From Jeotgalibacillus marinus (lineage in GTDB: Bacteria > Bacillota > Bacilli > Bacillales > Jeotgalibacillaceae): DNA of 64,000 bases. Positions 43,588-52,434 of this stretch are shown piece by piece. The notes beneath the pieces are model-generated. The model did not search any database. It was not told where the DNA came from and was given only the letters and a program-made list of their open reading frames with translations. The translations under genes and the position numbers were made by a program. Numbering within the stretch: the stretch's first letter is position 1; each line of letters begins with the position of its first letter. Location of the stretch: the NCBI RefSeq assembly GCF_040801915.1, contig NZ_JBFMIA010000002.1:124001-188000 (forward strand), read 5' to 3'.

Positions 43588-44757
43588 TTAAATCGTTTTT
43601 ATCGCTTGCTCACCAAAGGTCTTTTTCACCATGTCTTCCATCGGCGGGTTATGGAGACCCATTCGAACGTCTAAGTAGTATCGTTGCATCGGGTTTTTTT
43701 GTGACATTGCTTGTGGACCAACAATTCTCATCGCTTTATCCACAATATCAATGGCTGCATTTGTCACGGTAACTTTAGCAGATGAAAGGAGCGCGCGAAG
43801 TTGCTCTTTATCATTCGATTCCTCATACGATTGTGCGGCATGGTATAGAACTTGGCGTGCACTGAGCAATTGAATATCCATTTCGCCGATTTCCTGTTGA
43901 ATGTTGGGCATTGACCCAATTGGTTTTCCAAGTGAAGCTGGTGTGTAGGAAGCAGCAAATTCAACAGCTTCATCTCTTGCAGCTCCCGCAATCCCGATGT
44001 AACAAGCCGGGATATGAAGTTGCCAACCTGGTGTCCACGGTTTGCTTTTTTTATCATGTCTTTTTAGTATAAAGTCTTTTGGAATAACTACTTTATCCAT
44101 TACAAGATCATGACTCGCTGTCCCCCTCATCCCTACACTATCCCACGTTTTTAGAATGGAGACTCCTGTTGTTTCTCTCGGCACAACAAAAGTAGCAATC
44201 TCTTGTGATTTTTCGATTGTTGCTGTCACAAAAAAATAATCAATTAACGGTGCTAATGACGTATAAGACTTCTTACCAGAAATCACCCAATGATCGCCCG
44301 ATTGTGTTGCAGTTGTCCCTGGTAACGCACCGCGCATAGGGCTCCCTGCACCTTTCTCAGTCGATGCCGTGTTGATTAACGCACCTTGCTTAATCTTATC
44401 CAATAACCAGTCTGTTACATTTTTATTCCAATGACGCTTTTCGCTAAATTCAAGTAAACTCCCAACATGCCAACCAATCGATAGCGCTGTTGCTCCGCTT
44501 CCTTTTGCAATTAGCTCTTGTCCAAGAACAAATGAATACAACCCCATTCCCTGTCCTCCAAATTGTTTTGAAAGCGTTAAGGTATGATAGCCGATTCCTT
44601 TTAATGCATCTATATTTTCTTTTGGCAATGAATTTAATTGATCAAGTAATGGTTCTCTTTTTTTGAAAAGCGGTCGTAATTTTTCCAGTTCTCGAACCAT
44701 TTCTCTTTGCTCGTTAGTGCGGACGAAATCGTACAAAAAACCACTCCTGTCTAACAT
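43588..44757 (-). CDS. acyl-CoA dehydrogenase-like flavoprotein
   Basis: 389 residues with the acyl-CoA dehydrogenase fold: N-terminal helices, a FAD-binding middle (NTASTEKGAGSPMRG, then GKKSYTSLAPLID) and a C-terminal helical domain with QIGEM-like EIGEMDIQLLSARQ. The usual catalytic Glu loop is not clear, and the best relatives may be SfnB/DszC-type monooxygenases. The ATG at 44757 follows GGAAAG; earlier ATGs at 44790 and 44799 lack a good site. Substrate unknown. Confidence 0.78.
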   Translation of the reverse strand: MLDRSGFLYDFVRTNEQREMVRELEKLRPLFKKREPLLDQLNSLPKENIDALKGIGYHTLTLSKQFGGQGMGLYSFVLGQELIAKGSGATALSIGWHVGSLLEFSEKRHWNKNVTDWLLDKIKQGALINTASTEKGAGSPMRGALPGTTATQSGDHWVISGKKSYTSLAPLIDYFFVTATIEKSQEIATFVVPRETTGVSILKTWDSVGMRGTASHDLVMDKVVIPKDFILKRHDKKSKPWTPGWQLHIPACYIGIAGAARDEAVEFAASYTPASLGKPIGSMPNIQQEIGEMDIQLLSARQVLYHAAQSYEESNDKEQLRALLSSAKVTVTNAAIDIVDKAMRIVGPQAMSQKNPMQRYYLDVRMGLHNPPMEDMVKKTFGEQAIKTI

Positions 44758-44817
44758 CGTTTTCTTTCCGTATACCTTAAGAATATGCATAATTACCATT
44801 CTATGTTTTAACTAAAT

Positions 44818-44850
44818 AAAAAAGAAGCGTAACACGATGTCCGCTTCTCT
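44818..44850 (-). terminator. terminator of the YczE-like gene
   Basis: AGAAGCG/CGCTTCT arms with a 12-base loop and T-run on the minus strand. Confidence 0.75.
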
Positions 44851-44855
44851 TTTCT

Positions 44856-45509
44856 CTATAATTTTTTTGATGCTAAATGAGACTCATTTGTAGCATTATT
44901 TTGGTCCAGCAAACGTTGAAGTAGCAAGGTGCTTTGCGGTAACGACACATTAACAATTGACCCAAGAAATAGTGCCATAATGAGGGTTCCAACACCAACA
45001 GGTCCTCCAAGGGAAAGGCCAATAACTAGCACGACAAGCTCGATTCCTCTCCGAACCTTACTGATGCTCCAACCTGTTTTTTCTACAATCATCATCATCA
45101 CCGTGTCTCTAGGACCAGCACCGAGATTGGCAGAAACATAAATTCCTACACCATATCCCATCACCACGATACCAATACAAAAAACCGTTATAACTCCGGT
45201 CAAAGTGGAGGGTTCTGAAATCAAGAAATTAAATACATCAATAAAAATTCCGATCAACACCATATTTAAAACGGCTCCGACTCGAGGTGGCTTCTTTGTC
45301 ACAATCACGGTTACACCGATAATGAGAACCCCCATAATGATCGACCACGTGCCTACGGTTAAACCAAGTTGTTGAAATAATCCAACATGTAAAACATCCC
45401 AAGGACCTATACCCAAGCGTTGTCCTTTTATTGTTAAGCTAACTCCAAGTGCCAACAGGACAAGACCTGTCATAAAAAAGAGCCAACGTAACAAATAGTT
45501 CCGGCTCAT
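44856..45509 (-). CDS. YczE/YyaS/YitT-like membrane protein
   Basis: 217 residues with five to six membrane helices. The conserved segment LGVSLTIKGQRLGIGPWDVL followed by HVGLFQQLG matches YczE. In B. subtilis YczE is linked to surfactin and bacillaene production through an unknown mechanism. No biosynthetic cluster is nearby. Confidence 0.82.
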   Translation of the reverse strand: MSRNYLLRWLFFMTGLVLLALGVSLTIKGQRLGIGPWDVLHVGLFQQLGLTVGTWSIIMGVLIIGVTVIVTKKPPRVGAVLNMVLIGIFIDVFNFLISEPSTLTGVITVFCIGIVVMGYGVGIYVSANLGAGPRDTVMMMIVEKTGWSISKVRRGIELVVLVIGLSLGGPVGVGTLIMALFLGSIVNVSLPQSTLLLQRLLDQNNATNESHLASKKL

Positions 45510-45696
45510 CCATCCTACCTTCTTTCCTTACAAAAATTCATTCGCCCCCCTAAGGGTCTATTGCTCCACTTTACCACAAAATGACTGTATGAGGGGTAAA
45601 AGAATTTTTACAATTTTTGAAGGTTATACTACAGGAAGATCGGCTGAGACCTATAGCTTGTTGTGGGCGACAATTCATCGGGGAGATAAAAATCAC

Positions 45697-45728
45697 TAAA
45701 AGAGTCCGCTTTTGTCGGGCTCTTTTCC
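45697..45728 (-). terminator. terminator of the ybaK-like gene
   Basis: AAAAGAG-CCG/CGG-CTCTTTT stem, 24 bp after the stop on the minus strand. Confidence 0.75.
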
Positions 45729-45752
45729 TATTCTATTAAAACTGTTAACTAC

Positions 45753-46235
45753 TTAAGTTAAATCAACTAGTTTAGCCTCTGTCACTTGAAGTAAATCCGA
45801 CACACTCAATTCGACTTGGGTCCCAACTTGCCCTGCACTTACTATGATCGAAGACAAGTTTGTAGCTTGGTTAGCAACAAAAGTTGGATATTTTTTTTTC
45901 ATGCCAATCGGCGAACAACCACCTTTAATGTAACCTGTTATGGATTGAATATCCTTGACAGGCACCATGTCTATTTTCTTTTCTTCAACTGCTGATGCTG
46001 CCTTTTTTAAACTTAGTTCTCTTTGCACCGGCACGAGGAAAACATAAACTTGCTTTGAAGACCCATGTGTGACAAGCGTTTTAAACACTTCTTCAACGGT
46101 TCGGTTTATTTTTACCGCAACGGAAGCGCCATCCAGCAATCCATCATCTATATCGTATTGAAATCTTTCATACATAATACCGCTTGAATCCAGCTTCCTC
46201 ATTGCATTCGTTTTTCCCTTTGCGCTTTTTGCCAC
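45753..46235 (-). CDS. Cys-tRNA(Pro)/Cys-tRNA(Cys) deacylase, YbaK/EbsC type
   Basis: 160 residues of the INS/YbaK domain that hydrolyses mischarged Cys-tRNA(Pro) and thus proofreads translation. Conserved elements: KTLVTHG, the Lys-containing KKAASAVEEKKIDMV and YIKGGCSPIGMKKKYPTF. I prefer the GTG at 46235 (MAKSAKGKTN), preceded by GGTGGTGA; the ATG at 46250 is possible. Confidence 0.88.
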   Translation of the reverse strand: MAKSAKGKTNAMRKLDSSGIMYERFQYDIDDGLLDGASVAVKINRTVEEVFKTLVTHGSSKQVYVFLVPVQRELSLKKAASAVEEKKIDMVPVKDIQSITGYIKGGCSPIGMKKKYPTFVANQATNLSSIIVSAGQVGTQVELSVSDLLQVTEAKLVDLT

Positions 46236-46441
46236 CTCAATCACCACCATCCCATTGTGTAAATAGTTTTATTATAGCTGATTTTGAATACTTTGATTTC
46301 AAAAGTGTTGAAGAGACCATAAAACGTTCGTTTTGTGTAATACAATTAAAATCATCAATCTTAATAAGAAGAAATATTATTTCTGTGAAATGTTTATATT
46401 TTATATTGAATACTTTTTACCAATTGCCTTTTCATGTGCCT

Positions 46442-46473
46442 AAAAACAGAAAAGCCATCCCAATTGGAGTGGC
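46442..46473 (-). terminator. terminator of the three-helix membrane protein gene
   Basis: GCCA-TCC/GGA-TGGC stem followed on the minus strand by TTTTCTGTTTTTA. Confidence 0.6.
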
Positions 46474-46507
46474 ACGACATCAGATAGATCCTACAGGATC
46501 ACTTCTA

Positions 46508-46798
46508 CTATCTTTTTCTATAAGAAATAACAATATTAACGACTGACAAAAGAACGATAGCTATAAACAAATATGAATTTTCATACATTTCTAGGTTTAT
46601 TTCATCTGCCGCATAGCCTAATACGATAAGATCTAACATAGAAACCACTACAAAAATAAATGAAATGACCACAACAGTAACCCAATTAATTAGCTTAAAA
46701 TGCTTACTAAAAAAAGTAACGATCAAAAACAAAACAATCGAAATGACTAAAAAGAATATAAACGTATAGTTGATAAAATCGAAAGCCTCATGCGACAT
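46508..46798 (-). CDS. small three-helix membrane protein
   Basis: 96 residues with three hydrophobic segments (about 10-30, 37-60, 72-92) and a basic end SYRKR. The ATG at 46798 follows AAGGGGGTTGTTGTG; the frame's first ATG at 46816 overlaps that site. No family recognised and no partner gene. Confidence 0.6.
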   Translation of the reverse strand: MSHEAFDFINYTFIFFLVISIVLFLIVTFFSKHFKLINWVTVVVISFIFVVVSMLDLIVLGYAADEINLEMYENSYLFIAIVLLSVVNIVISYRKR

Positions 46799-47273
46799 CA
46801 CAACAACCCCCTTCATGGATAAAAAAATCTACTTTAAAAAGAAGTTTATGAGTTACACTGATGGATTACATGCTTTAAGAACAGATTGCGTGTAGCCTAC
46901 GCTTTTACGAGCTGGGAGAAAATCCCGTAAAGCACTATCAAAAAAGACGCCATCTTTTTTCAAGAAAAGCGCCCGTTTTATGGCTTAACAAATTATCTGT
47001 TAAGCCTTGATAAAAATGGCTCAAAACGTATAATGACGGATAGAATTCAGTGTGATTCGTCAGTCAAAATTTTAGAACCTTACTTGTTGATCCAGGTTCA
47101 TCTTCCCATGATTTGAAAAAATCGTTCAGGCTTCGATACATCTTAATCCTAAAATATAGTCATAAATTATTCTTCTACATTATTGTTGATATTACCTTCC
47201 AGATTCGAATTCTTTTTTCTTGTTTAATATCTTCGTAGGAATGCAAATAACTTGCCCCGGCATTTGGTGATTA
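46799..47273. other. gene-free gap with one hairpin
   Basis: 475 bp without a supported gene. It holds GGCTTAACA/TGTTAAGCC (46982-47006), a perfect 9-bp stem with a 7-base loop but no T-run. Confidence 0.5.
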
Positions 47274-47945
47274 TCATTCTTTTATACGTTCAACTTTTTC
47301 AATAGCTGCTGAATTATGAACGATAACTTTTTTACTTGGTGGCATTAAGGCGTTTTCAACCATGGCAAGTGCGACTTGCTCCGCGTGAATAGCGCGATAA
47401 GAACGCAGCGGACCAACCATTGTCCAACCTATCAATCCCATCATTTTAGCACCAACTATTTCTCCTAAGCGGAATTCTTCTCGATCGCCAACCAGGAGTG
47501 ATGGTCGAAAAATTTGCAATCGTGGTAAGTCCATTTCTTTTAATTGTTCTTCCAACAGGCCTTTTATACGATTATAAAAAAAGATAGATGATGAATCGGC
47601 ACCTATTGCTGAAATAACAAGGAATTGTTGTGCATTATTTTTTTTGGCAATCGAAGCAAATTGAATTGGATAATCCAAATCCACTTGGCGAAACGCTTCT
47701 TTTGATTTTGCTTGTTTCATTGTCGTCCCTAAACAACAGAATACATCATCTACAGGTCCAATGTCTGCGCTCTCTAAATCGTTGAAATCAATTTTTTTTA
47801 CTTTAATCTTAGGGTGGTGTTGATCTACAGAGCGTCTTGTAATCACGATAATTGATTCATATTCATTTCGACTACAAAGCTCTTTGACTAGCTCCTGCCC
47901 TACTAACCCAGTTGCCCCAATAACAGCTCCTGTACGTTTATTCAT
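47274..47945 (-). CDS. NAD(P)-binding oxidoreductase, HTATIP2/YraR-like
   Basis: 223 residues, atypical SDR. GAVIGATGLVGQEL at the N-terminus binds NAD(P); CCLGTTMKQAKSKEAFRQVD and FLVISAIGADSSSIFFYNRI are typical of this group. The activity is unknown. The ATG at 47945 follows TAGGAGTGG; an ATG at 47957 is too close to that site. Confidence 0.82.
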   Translation of the reverse strand: MNKRTGAVIGATGLVGQELVKELCSRNEYESIIVITRRSVDQHHPKIKVKKIDFNDLESADIGPVDDVFCCLGTTMKQAKSKEAFRQVDLDYPIQFASIAKKNNAQQFLVISAIGADSSSIFFYNRIKGLLEEQLKEMDLPRLQIFRPSLLVGDREEFRLGEIVGAKMMGLIGWTMVGPLRSYRAIHAEQVALAMVENALMPPSKKVIVHNSAAIEKVERIKE

Positions 47946-48268
47946 ATGTATTACCACTCCTACTGTACAATTTATTTTTATTTAACCCGGCTCCATTAGA
48001 GTGGGTAAAATGATGCAAAATTATCACATGCGCATAATCTAGGCATATCGCTCTTTTTATCTGGTTTTTCTCTGTTCCTAACTTCACGGACTACTTGATA
48101 CAATTCTAGATTAGTATAAGCCGTTGGACTCAGTGAAAGCAAGATAGTGGAAGTAAAGCGTCTGAGTGAAAACTTGATTGCATTTTAAGGAATCTTTAAT
48201 ACAACAAAAAAAGCGAGCTGCCATTTGCTATACTAAATAAAAAAATAGATTAAATGAGGTGCATTAAC
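47946..48268. other. intergenic region without a supported gene
   Basis: A minus-strand frame stays open from 48184 to 47996 but has no start or ribosome binding site. The plus-strand end carries the AT-rich promoter region of the following small gene. Confidence 0.45.
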
Positions 48269-48439
48269 TTGGATAAAAACACAATTGAACAACGCATTAT
48301 AGAGTTAAAGATGGAATACGTTCGTGCGCAGGATGATTTAGAAAAGCATGAATCAGTTGGAGCTGATGCAACATCTGCCGAAAAAAGACTCGTGATAATT
48401 GAAGCGGAACTAGAGGAACTGAGGAAACTACACTTGTAA
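48269..48439 (+). CDS. SE1832-family small coiled-coil protein
   Basis: 56 residues, almost entirely a charged coiled coil (IEQRIIELKMEYVRAQDDLE, then EKRLVIIEAELEELRKLHL). It matches small proteins called SE1832 family in Firmicutes; the function is unknown. The start is TTG at 48269, 8 bases after GAGGTG; the ATG at 48254 overlaps that site. A strong terminator follows. Confidence 0.72.
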   Translation: MDKNTIEQRIIELKMEYVRAQDDLEKHESVGADATSAEKRLVIIEAELEELRKLHL

Positions 48440-48456
48440 GGGGAGTTAATAAAGTT

Positions 48457-48494
48457 AAAAGAACGATGCACTTTTTGAGCATCGTTCTTTTATT
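48457..48494 (+). terminator. terminator of the coiled-coil gene
   Basis: AAAAGAACGATGC/GCATCGTTCTTTT stem with a 9-base loop. Confidence 0.87.
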
Positions 48495-48566
48495 ATAAAA
48501 ACTTTAGGAATTATTTATTTGTAAGCAACGTCTCTTGCCGACCGAGGTTAAACGAGCACATCCGCT

Positions 48567-48953
48567 TTAAAGAGGTGCTACAATTTCAACTTTTATACGG
48601 TCAGGGTCCTCCGCATAGAGAGCATAATGACTAGGCCCACCAGCATATGGGTACTGGTCTTCATACAACAAACGATCCCCCCGCCCTTTTATTTGAGCGG
48701 CAAGTGAATCAACTTGCTTTTTTGATGATGCATAAAAAGCCAAATGATTCAGCCCCACTCGCTTGCGATGATACCCAGCTTCTGAGTGTTCTTTGTCAAC
48801 CTGTACAAACACAATGTAAGTATCACCATGCTTTAAGCTAAATCCGTGTTCCCAGCTTTGAAATGACTCATAGCCAAGTTCATCTAATAACCAAGTCCAA
48901 TATTCTCTTGTTCGTTCAAGATCGGAAACATACAACTCAATATGATGAAGCAC
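48567..48953 (-). CDS. VOC family (glyoxalase/dioxygenase fold) protein
   Basis: 128 residues with paired beta-alpha-beta modules: MLHHIELYVSDLERTREYW at the start and GLNHLAFYASSKKQVDSL in the second half, ending in a DPDRIKVEIVAP strand. Likely metal ligands are His4 and an Glu near the C-terminus. The substrate is not predictable. It is 39 bp downstream of the MATE gene in the same direction. Confidence 0.85.
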   Translation of the reverse strand: MLHHIELYVSDLERTREYWTWLLDELGYESFQSWEHGFSLKHGDTYIVFVQVDKEHSEAGYHRKRVGLNHLAFYASSKKQVDSLAAQIKGRGDRLLYEDQYPYAGGPSHYALYAEDPDRIKVEIVAPL

Positions 48954-48992
48954 TCACTTTCCACCCTTTCATATACACAAATTTCTTCTTAC

Positions 48993-50375
48993 CTATCCAT
49001 TCACTTCCACCTCACGCAATTTCTCCTGGGCAGGTGCTTTTTGAAATAGGGTTGAACGATCTCTCCAAATGAAGAACAGCGATAGTACAAATGACAAAAT
49101 ATCCGCTATAGGAAAGGCGATCCAAACACCCACCAAACCGAAGAAGGATGGTAAAATAAGCACGAGCGGAATTAAGAATACCAGCTGTCTAGACATTGAT
49201 AATACAAGCGATATTTTTGCCTTACCGAGCGCTTGATAAAGACCTCCCGAAACCATTTGAAAACCAATGATTGGTGCGGCAAGGAATACCCAACGCATTG
49301 CTTCTTCTCCGCCTTTAACCACTGTCGGATCAGTTGAAAAAATAGACATCATAGCTCCAGGGAAAAGCATCGTTACAACCCAAACAAACGTTGCCAGTCC
49401 ACTTGAGATGATGATTCCAAGCTTTAACGTGTCACTCACTCGATGATAAAGCTTGGCACCATAGTTGTAGCCAATAATCGGCTGCATCCCTTGAACAATT
49501 CCAAACATGGGCATGATTGCGAACATCATGATTCGATTAATGATTCCAAAAATCGCCACAGCCGTATCACCACCATGCAACACTAGCATCCAGTTAACAG
49601 CGATAAACATAAAGCTTCCTGCTACTTGACGGACAAACGTAGCTGAACCAATCCCAACAATCTCTTGTACAACATTCAACTTTGGCACTAGTCCAATCCA
49701 TTTAAACGTAAGCGAGCTTTTTCCCGTCCAGAAATACAAGAATATCCAAACTGCCCCTACCGCTTGTGAAATAACGGTTGCAATGGCTGCTCCAGCTACC
49801 CCCATGTCTAACCAGAAAATAAAAATTGGATCCAGCACGATGTTCAATCCCGCTGAAATAATCATTGTCAGCATGGCCACTTTGGCATTTCCTTCAGAAC
49901 GAACAATATTATTGGATGCCATCATAAAAGCTTGAAAAAGAGCACCATACAAAATGATTGACATATATTCACTCGCATAAGGAAGAACATCCTGTGTTGC
50001 TCCAAATGCAACTAAAATCGGATCCAAAAAGCTTAATGACAATCCAACCATTATTATACTAAATAACCCTACGAGCCACATAACATGACCGAACACTTCA
50101 TTGGCTTTTCCTAATTTCCCCTCACCAAGTCTTCTAGAAATAATAGATGCTCCACCAATTCCAATAGCTGCTGCAAAGGCTGTGATGATCAATTGAAGCG
50201 GGAAAGAAATAGAAAGTGCAGCTACCGCTTGTGTGCCCACGCCTCGTGCGATATAAAATGTATCTGCGATATTGTATAATGCCATAACGAACATTCCTAT
50301 AAACGCCGGAAGCGAAAATCGCATCATAAGTTTAGGTATTTTATCCGTTCCTAGCTGAGTACTTTGCTGTTTCAT
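48993..50375 (-). CDS. MATE family efflux transporter
   Basis: 460 residues with twelve predicted membrane helices in two pseudo-repeats. Family features: ALYNIADTFYIARGVGTQAVAALSIS and a matching VNWMLVLHGGDTAVAIFGII in the second half. It exports cationic compounds with Na+ or H+. It overlaps marR by 4 bp (ATGA), so a MarR-controlled efflux unit is likely. Confidence 0.92.
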   Translation of the reverse strand: MKQQSTQLGTDKIPKLMMRFSLPAFIGMFVMALYNIADTFYIARGVGTQAVAALSISFPLQLIITAFAAAIGIGGASIISRRLGEGKLGKANEVFGHVMWLVGLFSIIMVGLSLSFLDPILVAFGATQDVLPYASEYMSIILYGALFQAFMMASNNIVRSEGNAKVAMLTMIISAGLNIVLDPIFIFWLDMGVAGAAIATVISQAVGAVWIFLYFWTGKSSLTFKWIGLVPKLNVVQEIVGIGSATFVRQVAGSFMFIAVNWMLVLHGGDTAVAIFGIINRIMMFAIMPMFGIVQGMQPIIGYNYGAKLYHRVSDTLKLGIIISSGLATFVWVVTMLFPGAMMSIFSTDPTVVKGGEEAMRWVFLAAPIIGFQMVSGGLYQALGKAKISLVLSMSRQLVFLIPLVLILPSFFGLVGVWIAFPIADILSFVLSLFFIWRDRSTLFQKAPAQEKLREVEVNG

Positions 50376-50836
50376 TTTTCTTTCACTCCTTCCTCTTGTT
50401 TGATTTTAGCGATGGCATTTGTGGCCATTCTTTTTAAAAGACCAACTACAATGACTTTTTCTTCATCCGTAAAATCTTCTGTTAATGTATTGGTCCAGTC
50501 TTTCAAAATAGATCTGATCATCGGCTCCATGTCCAAGGCTTTTGCTGTTAAGCAGACAAGGTGTGAGCGTCGATCTGTAGCATGAGGTTTTCTTGTTACA
50601 TAGCCCTCATCTTCAAGTTTTTTCACTGCGCGAGCCGTAGTCGTCTTATCAATATTAAGTACATTCGCCATCTGTTCCTGCGTCTGCTCTTTTTTTTCGA
50701 ACAATACCATCAAAAATTTCACTTGTCCCTCACCGAGCCCATACTCGTCGAAAGTTTTGCTTAAGTGCATATATCCATAACGATGAACAGTAGACAGCCA
50801 CCGTCCAGCCGATTCATATGATCGTTGATTTTCCAT
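50372..50836 (-). CDS. MarR-family regulator of the MATE gene
   Basis: 154 residues with a winged helix: EQMANVLNIDKTTTARAVKKLEDEGYVTR and the wing HATDRRSHLVCLT. The start is the ATG at 50836 after GGAGAG; the ATG at 50851 lacks a site. It is translationally coupled to the MATE gene and probably represses its own operon via the palindrome in its promoter. Confidence 0.88.
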   Translation of the reverse strand: MENQRSYESAGRWLSTVHRYGYMHLSKTFDEYGLGEGQVKFLMVLFEKKEQTQEQMANVLNIDKTTTARAVKKLEDEGYVTRKPHATDRRSHLVCLTAKALDMEPMIRSILKDWTNTLTEDFTDEEKVIVVGLLKRMATNAIAKIKQEEGVKEK

Positions 50837-50874
50837 CTTTATACTCTCCATTCCGTTTATTTCATCTGCAATCC

Positions 50875-50905
50875 ATTATAGCAAAAAAGTAGTTGCATTA
50901 GCAAC
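50875..50905 (-). promoter_or_regulatory. marR-MATE promoter with palindromic operator
   Basis: Minus strand: TTGCTA, 18 bases, TATAAT (50880-50875). GTTGC-N4-GCAAC overlaps the -35, which fits a MarR dimer site. A longer AAAGTAG/CTACTTT pair (50886-50892, 50931-50937) flanks it. Confidence 0.62.
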
Positions 50906-50995
50906 CTTTCGTGAGCAGAAGTATAATTTGCTACTTTACAAGAAGTACATCAACCATTATGATGAACGTGGCAAACAAACTGCATATGAAAGTCG

Positions 50996-51092
50996 ATACA
51001 CTAGGGGTGCTCGTAAGGGCTGTGATGAGAACATTTTGTTCCGATCCCTCATTACCCGATCCAGATAATACTGGCGTGGGGAAGTGTGGTGA
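50996..51092 (+). promoter_or_regulatory. TPP (THI-box) riboswitch
   Basis: Conserved blocks of the thiamine pyrophosphate aptamer appear in order: ACTAGGGGTGC, a CTG-TGATGAGA block, then CCCGATCCAGATAATACTGG and CGTGGGGAAGTG. Closing pairs CACT/AGTG form P1. A Rho-independent hairpin follows at 51139, which would give transcription termination when TPP is bound. It controls ykoFEDC. Confidence 0.92.
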
Positions 51093-51138
51093 CTCATCAT
51101 TCACAGTAACTGGCGAACGTCCGACTTGATGATGAAGT

Positions 51139-51176
51139 AGCTGCATTTCCTTTCAAGGATGCAGCTTTTTGTTTTG
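51139..51176 (+). terminator. riboswitch expression-platform terminator
   Basis: AGCTGCAT/ATGCAGCT with a 12-base loop and TTTTTGTTTT, between the aptamer and ykoF. Confidence 0.85.
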
Positions 51177-51207
51177 TCTAAAAACACATCATCAGGGGGA
51201 ATTATAT

Positions 51208-51843
51208 ATGTCAAATACTCAATCACCTGAAACACCAGGCACAGGAATCGCATGTGGAACAAGTCAAATTGTCGGCTGTCGCTTTTCTCTTCACCCGATG
51301 TCCGATTCCTTTGTTTCTCTTATCAATGAAGCTTTTGAGAAAGTAGATACCTCGAAAACTTGGCGTTTCACCGACGATGTGAGCACCTTGGTCCGAGGAC
51401 GTGAAGAACACGTTTTTGACGTGGTCAAAGCAATGGTTCTTCACGCAACGAAAACAGGTGTTCATGTCGTTTTAACTGCTACATTTTCAGTTGGTTGCCC
51501 AGGTGATTCTGACGGTGACACGTTTATGGCAGAAGATAATATTCGTTTAAATGAGCCCAACGTCAAAAATCTTAAACAATACGTTTCTTCTCAATTTGCT
51601 CTTTACCCAATGGGAGATCCAGATTATATGGAAACCATCATGGATCAGGTTGAGTTGGCGAAAAACCACGGCACACTAAATAAAAGCGTTCACTATGCGA
51701 GCGGCCTTCATGGAGATATTCATGATGTTTTTAACACATTAGAGGATGTTTTTAACAATGCCAAGAAAAGTAACAGCGCACATATCGTGATGACAGTAAA
51801 CATGAGCATCAATAGTCCCTCTCACAAATCAGAGGAAAATTAA
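51208..51843 (+). CDS. ykoF: thiamine/HMP-binding protein YkoF
   Basis: 211 residues with two similar YKOF-type ferredoxin-like domains: CGTSQIVGCRFSLHPMSDSF in the first and VSSQFALYPMGDPDYMETI in the second. B. subtilis YkoF binds thiamine precursors in the cytosol. The ATG at 51208 follows AGGGGGAATTATAT; the frame opens earlier inside the terminator. First gene of ykoFEDC, under the TPP riboswitch. Confidence 0.93.
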   Translation: MSNTQSPETPGTGIACGTSQIVGCRFSLHPMSDSFVSLINEAFEKVDTSKTWRFTDDVSTLVRGREEHVFDVVKAMVLHATKTGVHVVLTATFSVGCPGDSDGDTFMAEDNIRLNEPNVKNLKQYVSSQFALYPMGDPDYMETIMDQVELAKNHGTLNKSVHYASGLHGDIHDVFNTLEDVFNNAKKSNSAHIVMTVNMSINSPSHKSEEN

Positions 51844-52434
51844 ATGTTAGCTAAATGGAAGCTCTCTGAAATAATTGTCTTGTCTGTTTTAGCGGTTGTC
51901 TTCGGTGTGGTGTATCTTGCATTCGTTCAATTAGGTAATGTGATGGCCGGAATAATGGGACCGATTGGCTATGAATGGATTTTTGGTATTTGGTTCATCG
52001 TTTCGATTATCGCTGCTTACATCCTTCGTAAGCCAGGTACAGCATTTTTATCTGAAACGATTGCTGGTACGGTCGAGGTGTTAATCGGAAGTGCAACAGG
52101 TCCAATGCTAATCGTAACCGCAATGGTTCAAGGTGCTGGAGCTGAAGCCGTCTTTGCTGCAACACGCTACAAACGTTGGAGTGTTTGGGTACTGATGCTT
52201 GCTGGTATGGGGTCGTCTGTTACAAGTTTTGCGTGGAGCTATTTTATTTCAGGATACGGTGCGCTAGATTCAGGTTATGTCACACTTATGTTCGTGCTGC
52301 GTTTAGCAAGTGGTGCCATTTTAGCTGGTTTACTCGGGAAATGGATTTCTGATGGGCTGTATCAAACAGGCGTATTGAACAGCTATGCCATTGCACGCGC
52401 TAAAAAGAGGGATACATATGAAGAAGCGTCTTGA
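51844..52434 (+). CDS. ykoE: ECF transporter substrate-binding membrane component YkoE
   Basis: 196 residues, about five to six membrane helices, the S component thought to bind hydroxymethylpyrimidine or a thiamine precursor. The ATG follows the ykoF stop directly, with GAGG within the end of ykoF. It overlaps ykoD by 17 bp. Confidence 0.92.
   Translation: MLAKWKLSEIIVLSVLAVVFGVVYLAFVQLGNVMAGIMGPIGYEWIFGIWFIVSIIAAYILRKPGTAFLSETIAGTVEVLIGSATGPMLIVTAMVQGAGAEAVFAATRYKRWSVWVLMLAGMGSSVTSFAWSYFISGYGALDSGYVTLMFVLRLASGAILAGLLGKWISDGLYQTGVLNSYAIARAKKRDTYEEAS

Noticed and set aside
47996..48184. 63-codon open minus-strand frame upstream of the small coiled-coil gene
   Set aside because: No start codon or ribosome binding site and no recognised motif; could be chance in this region.
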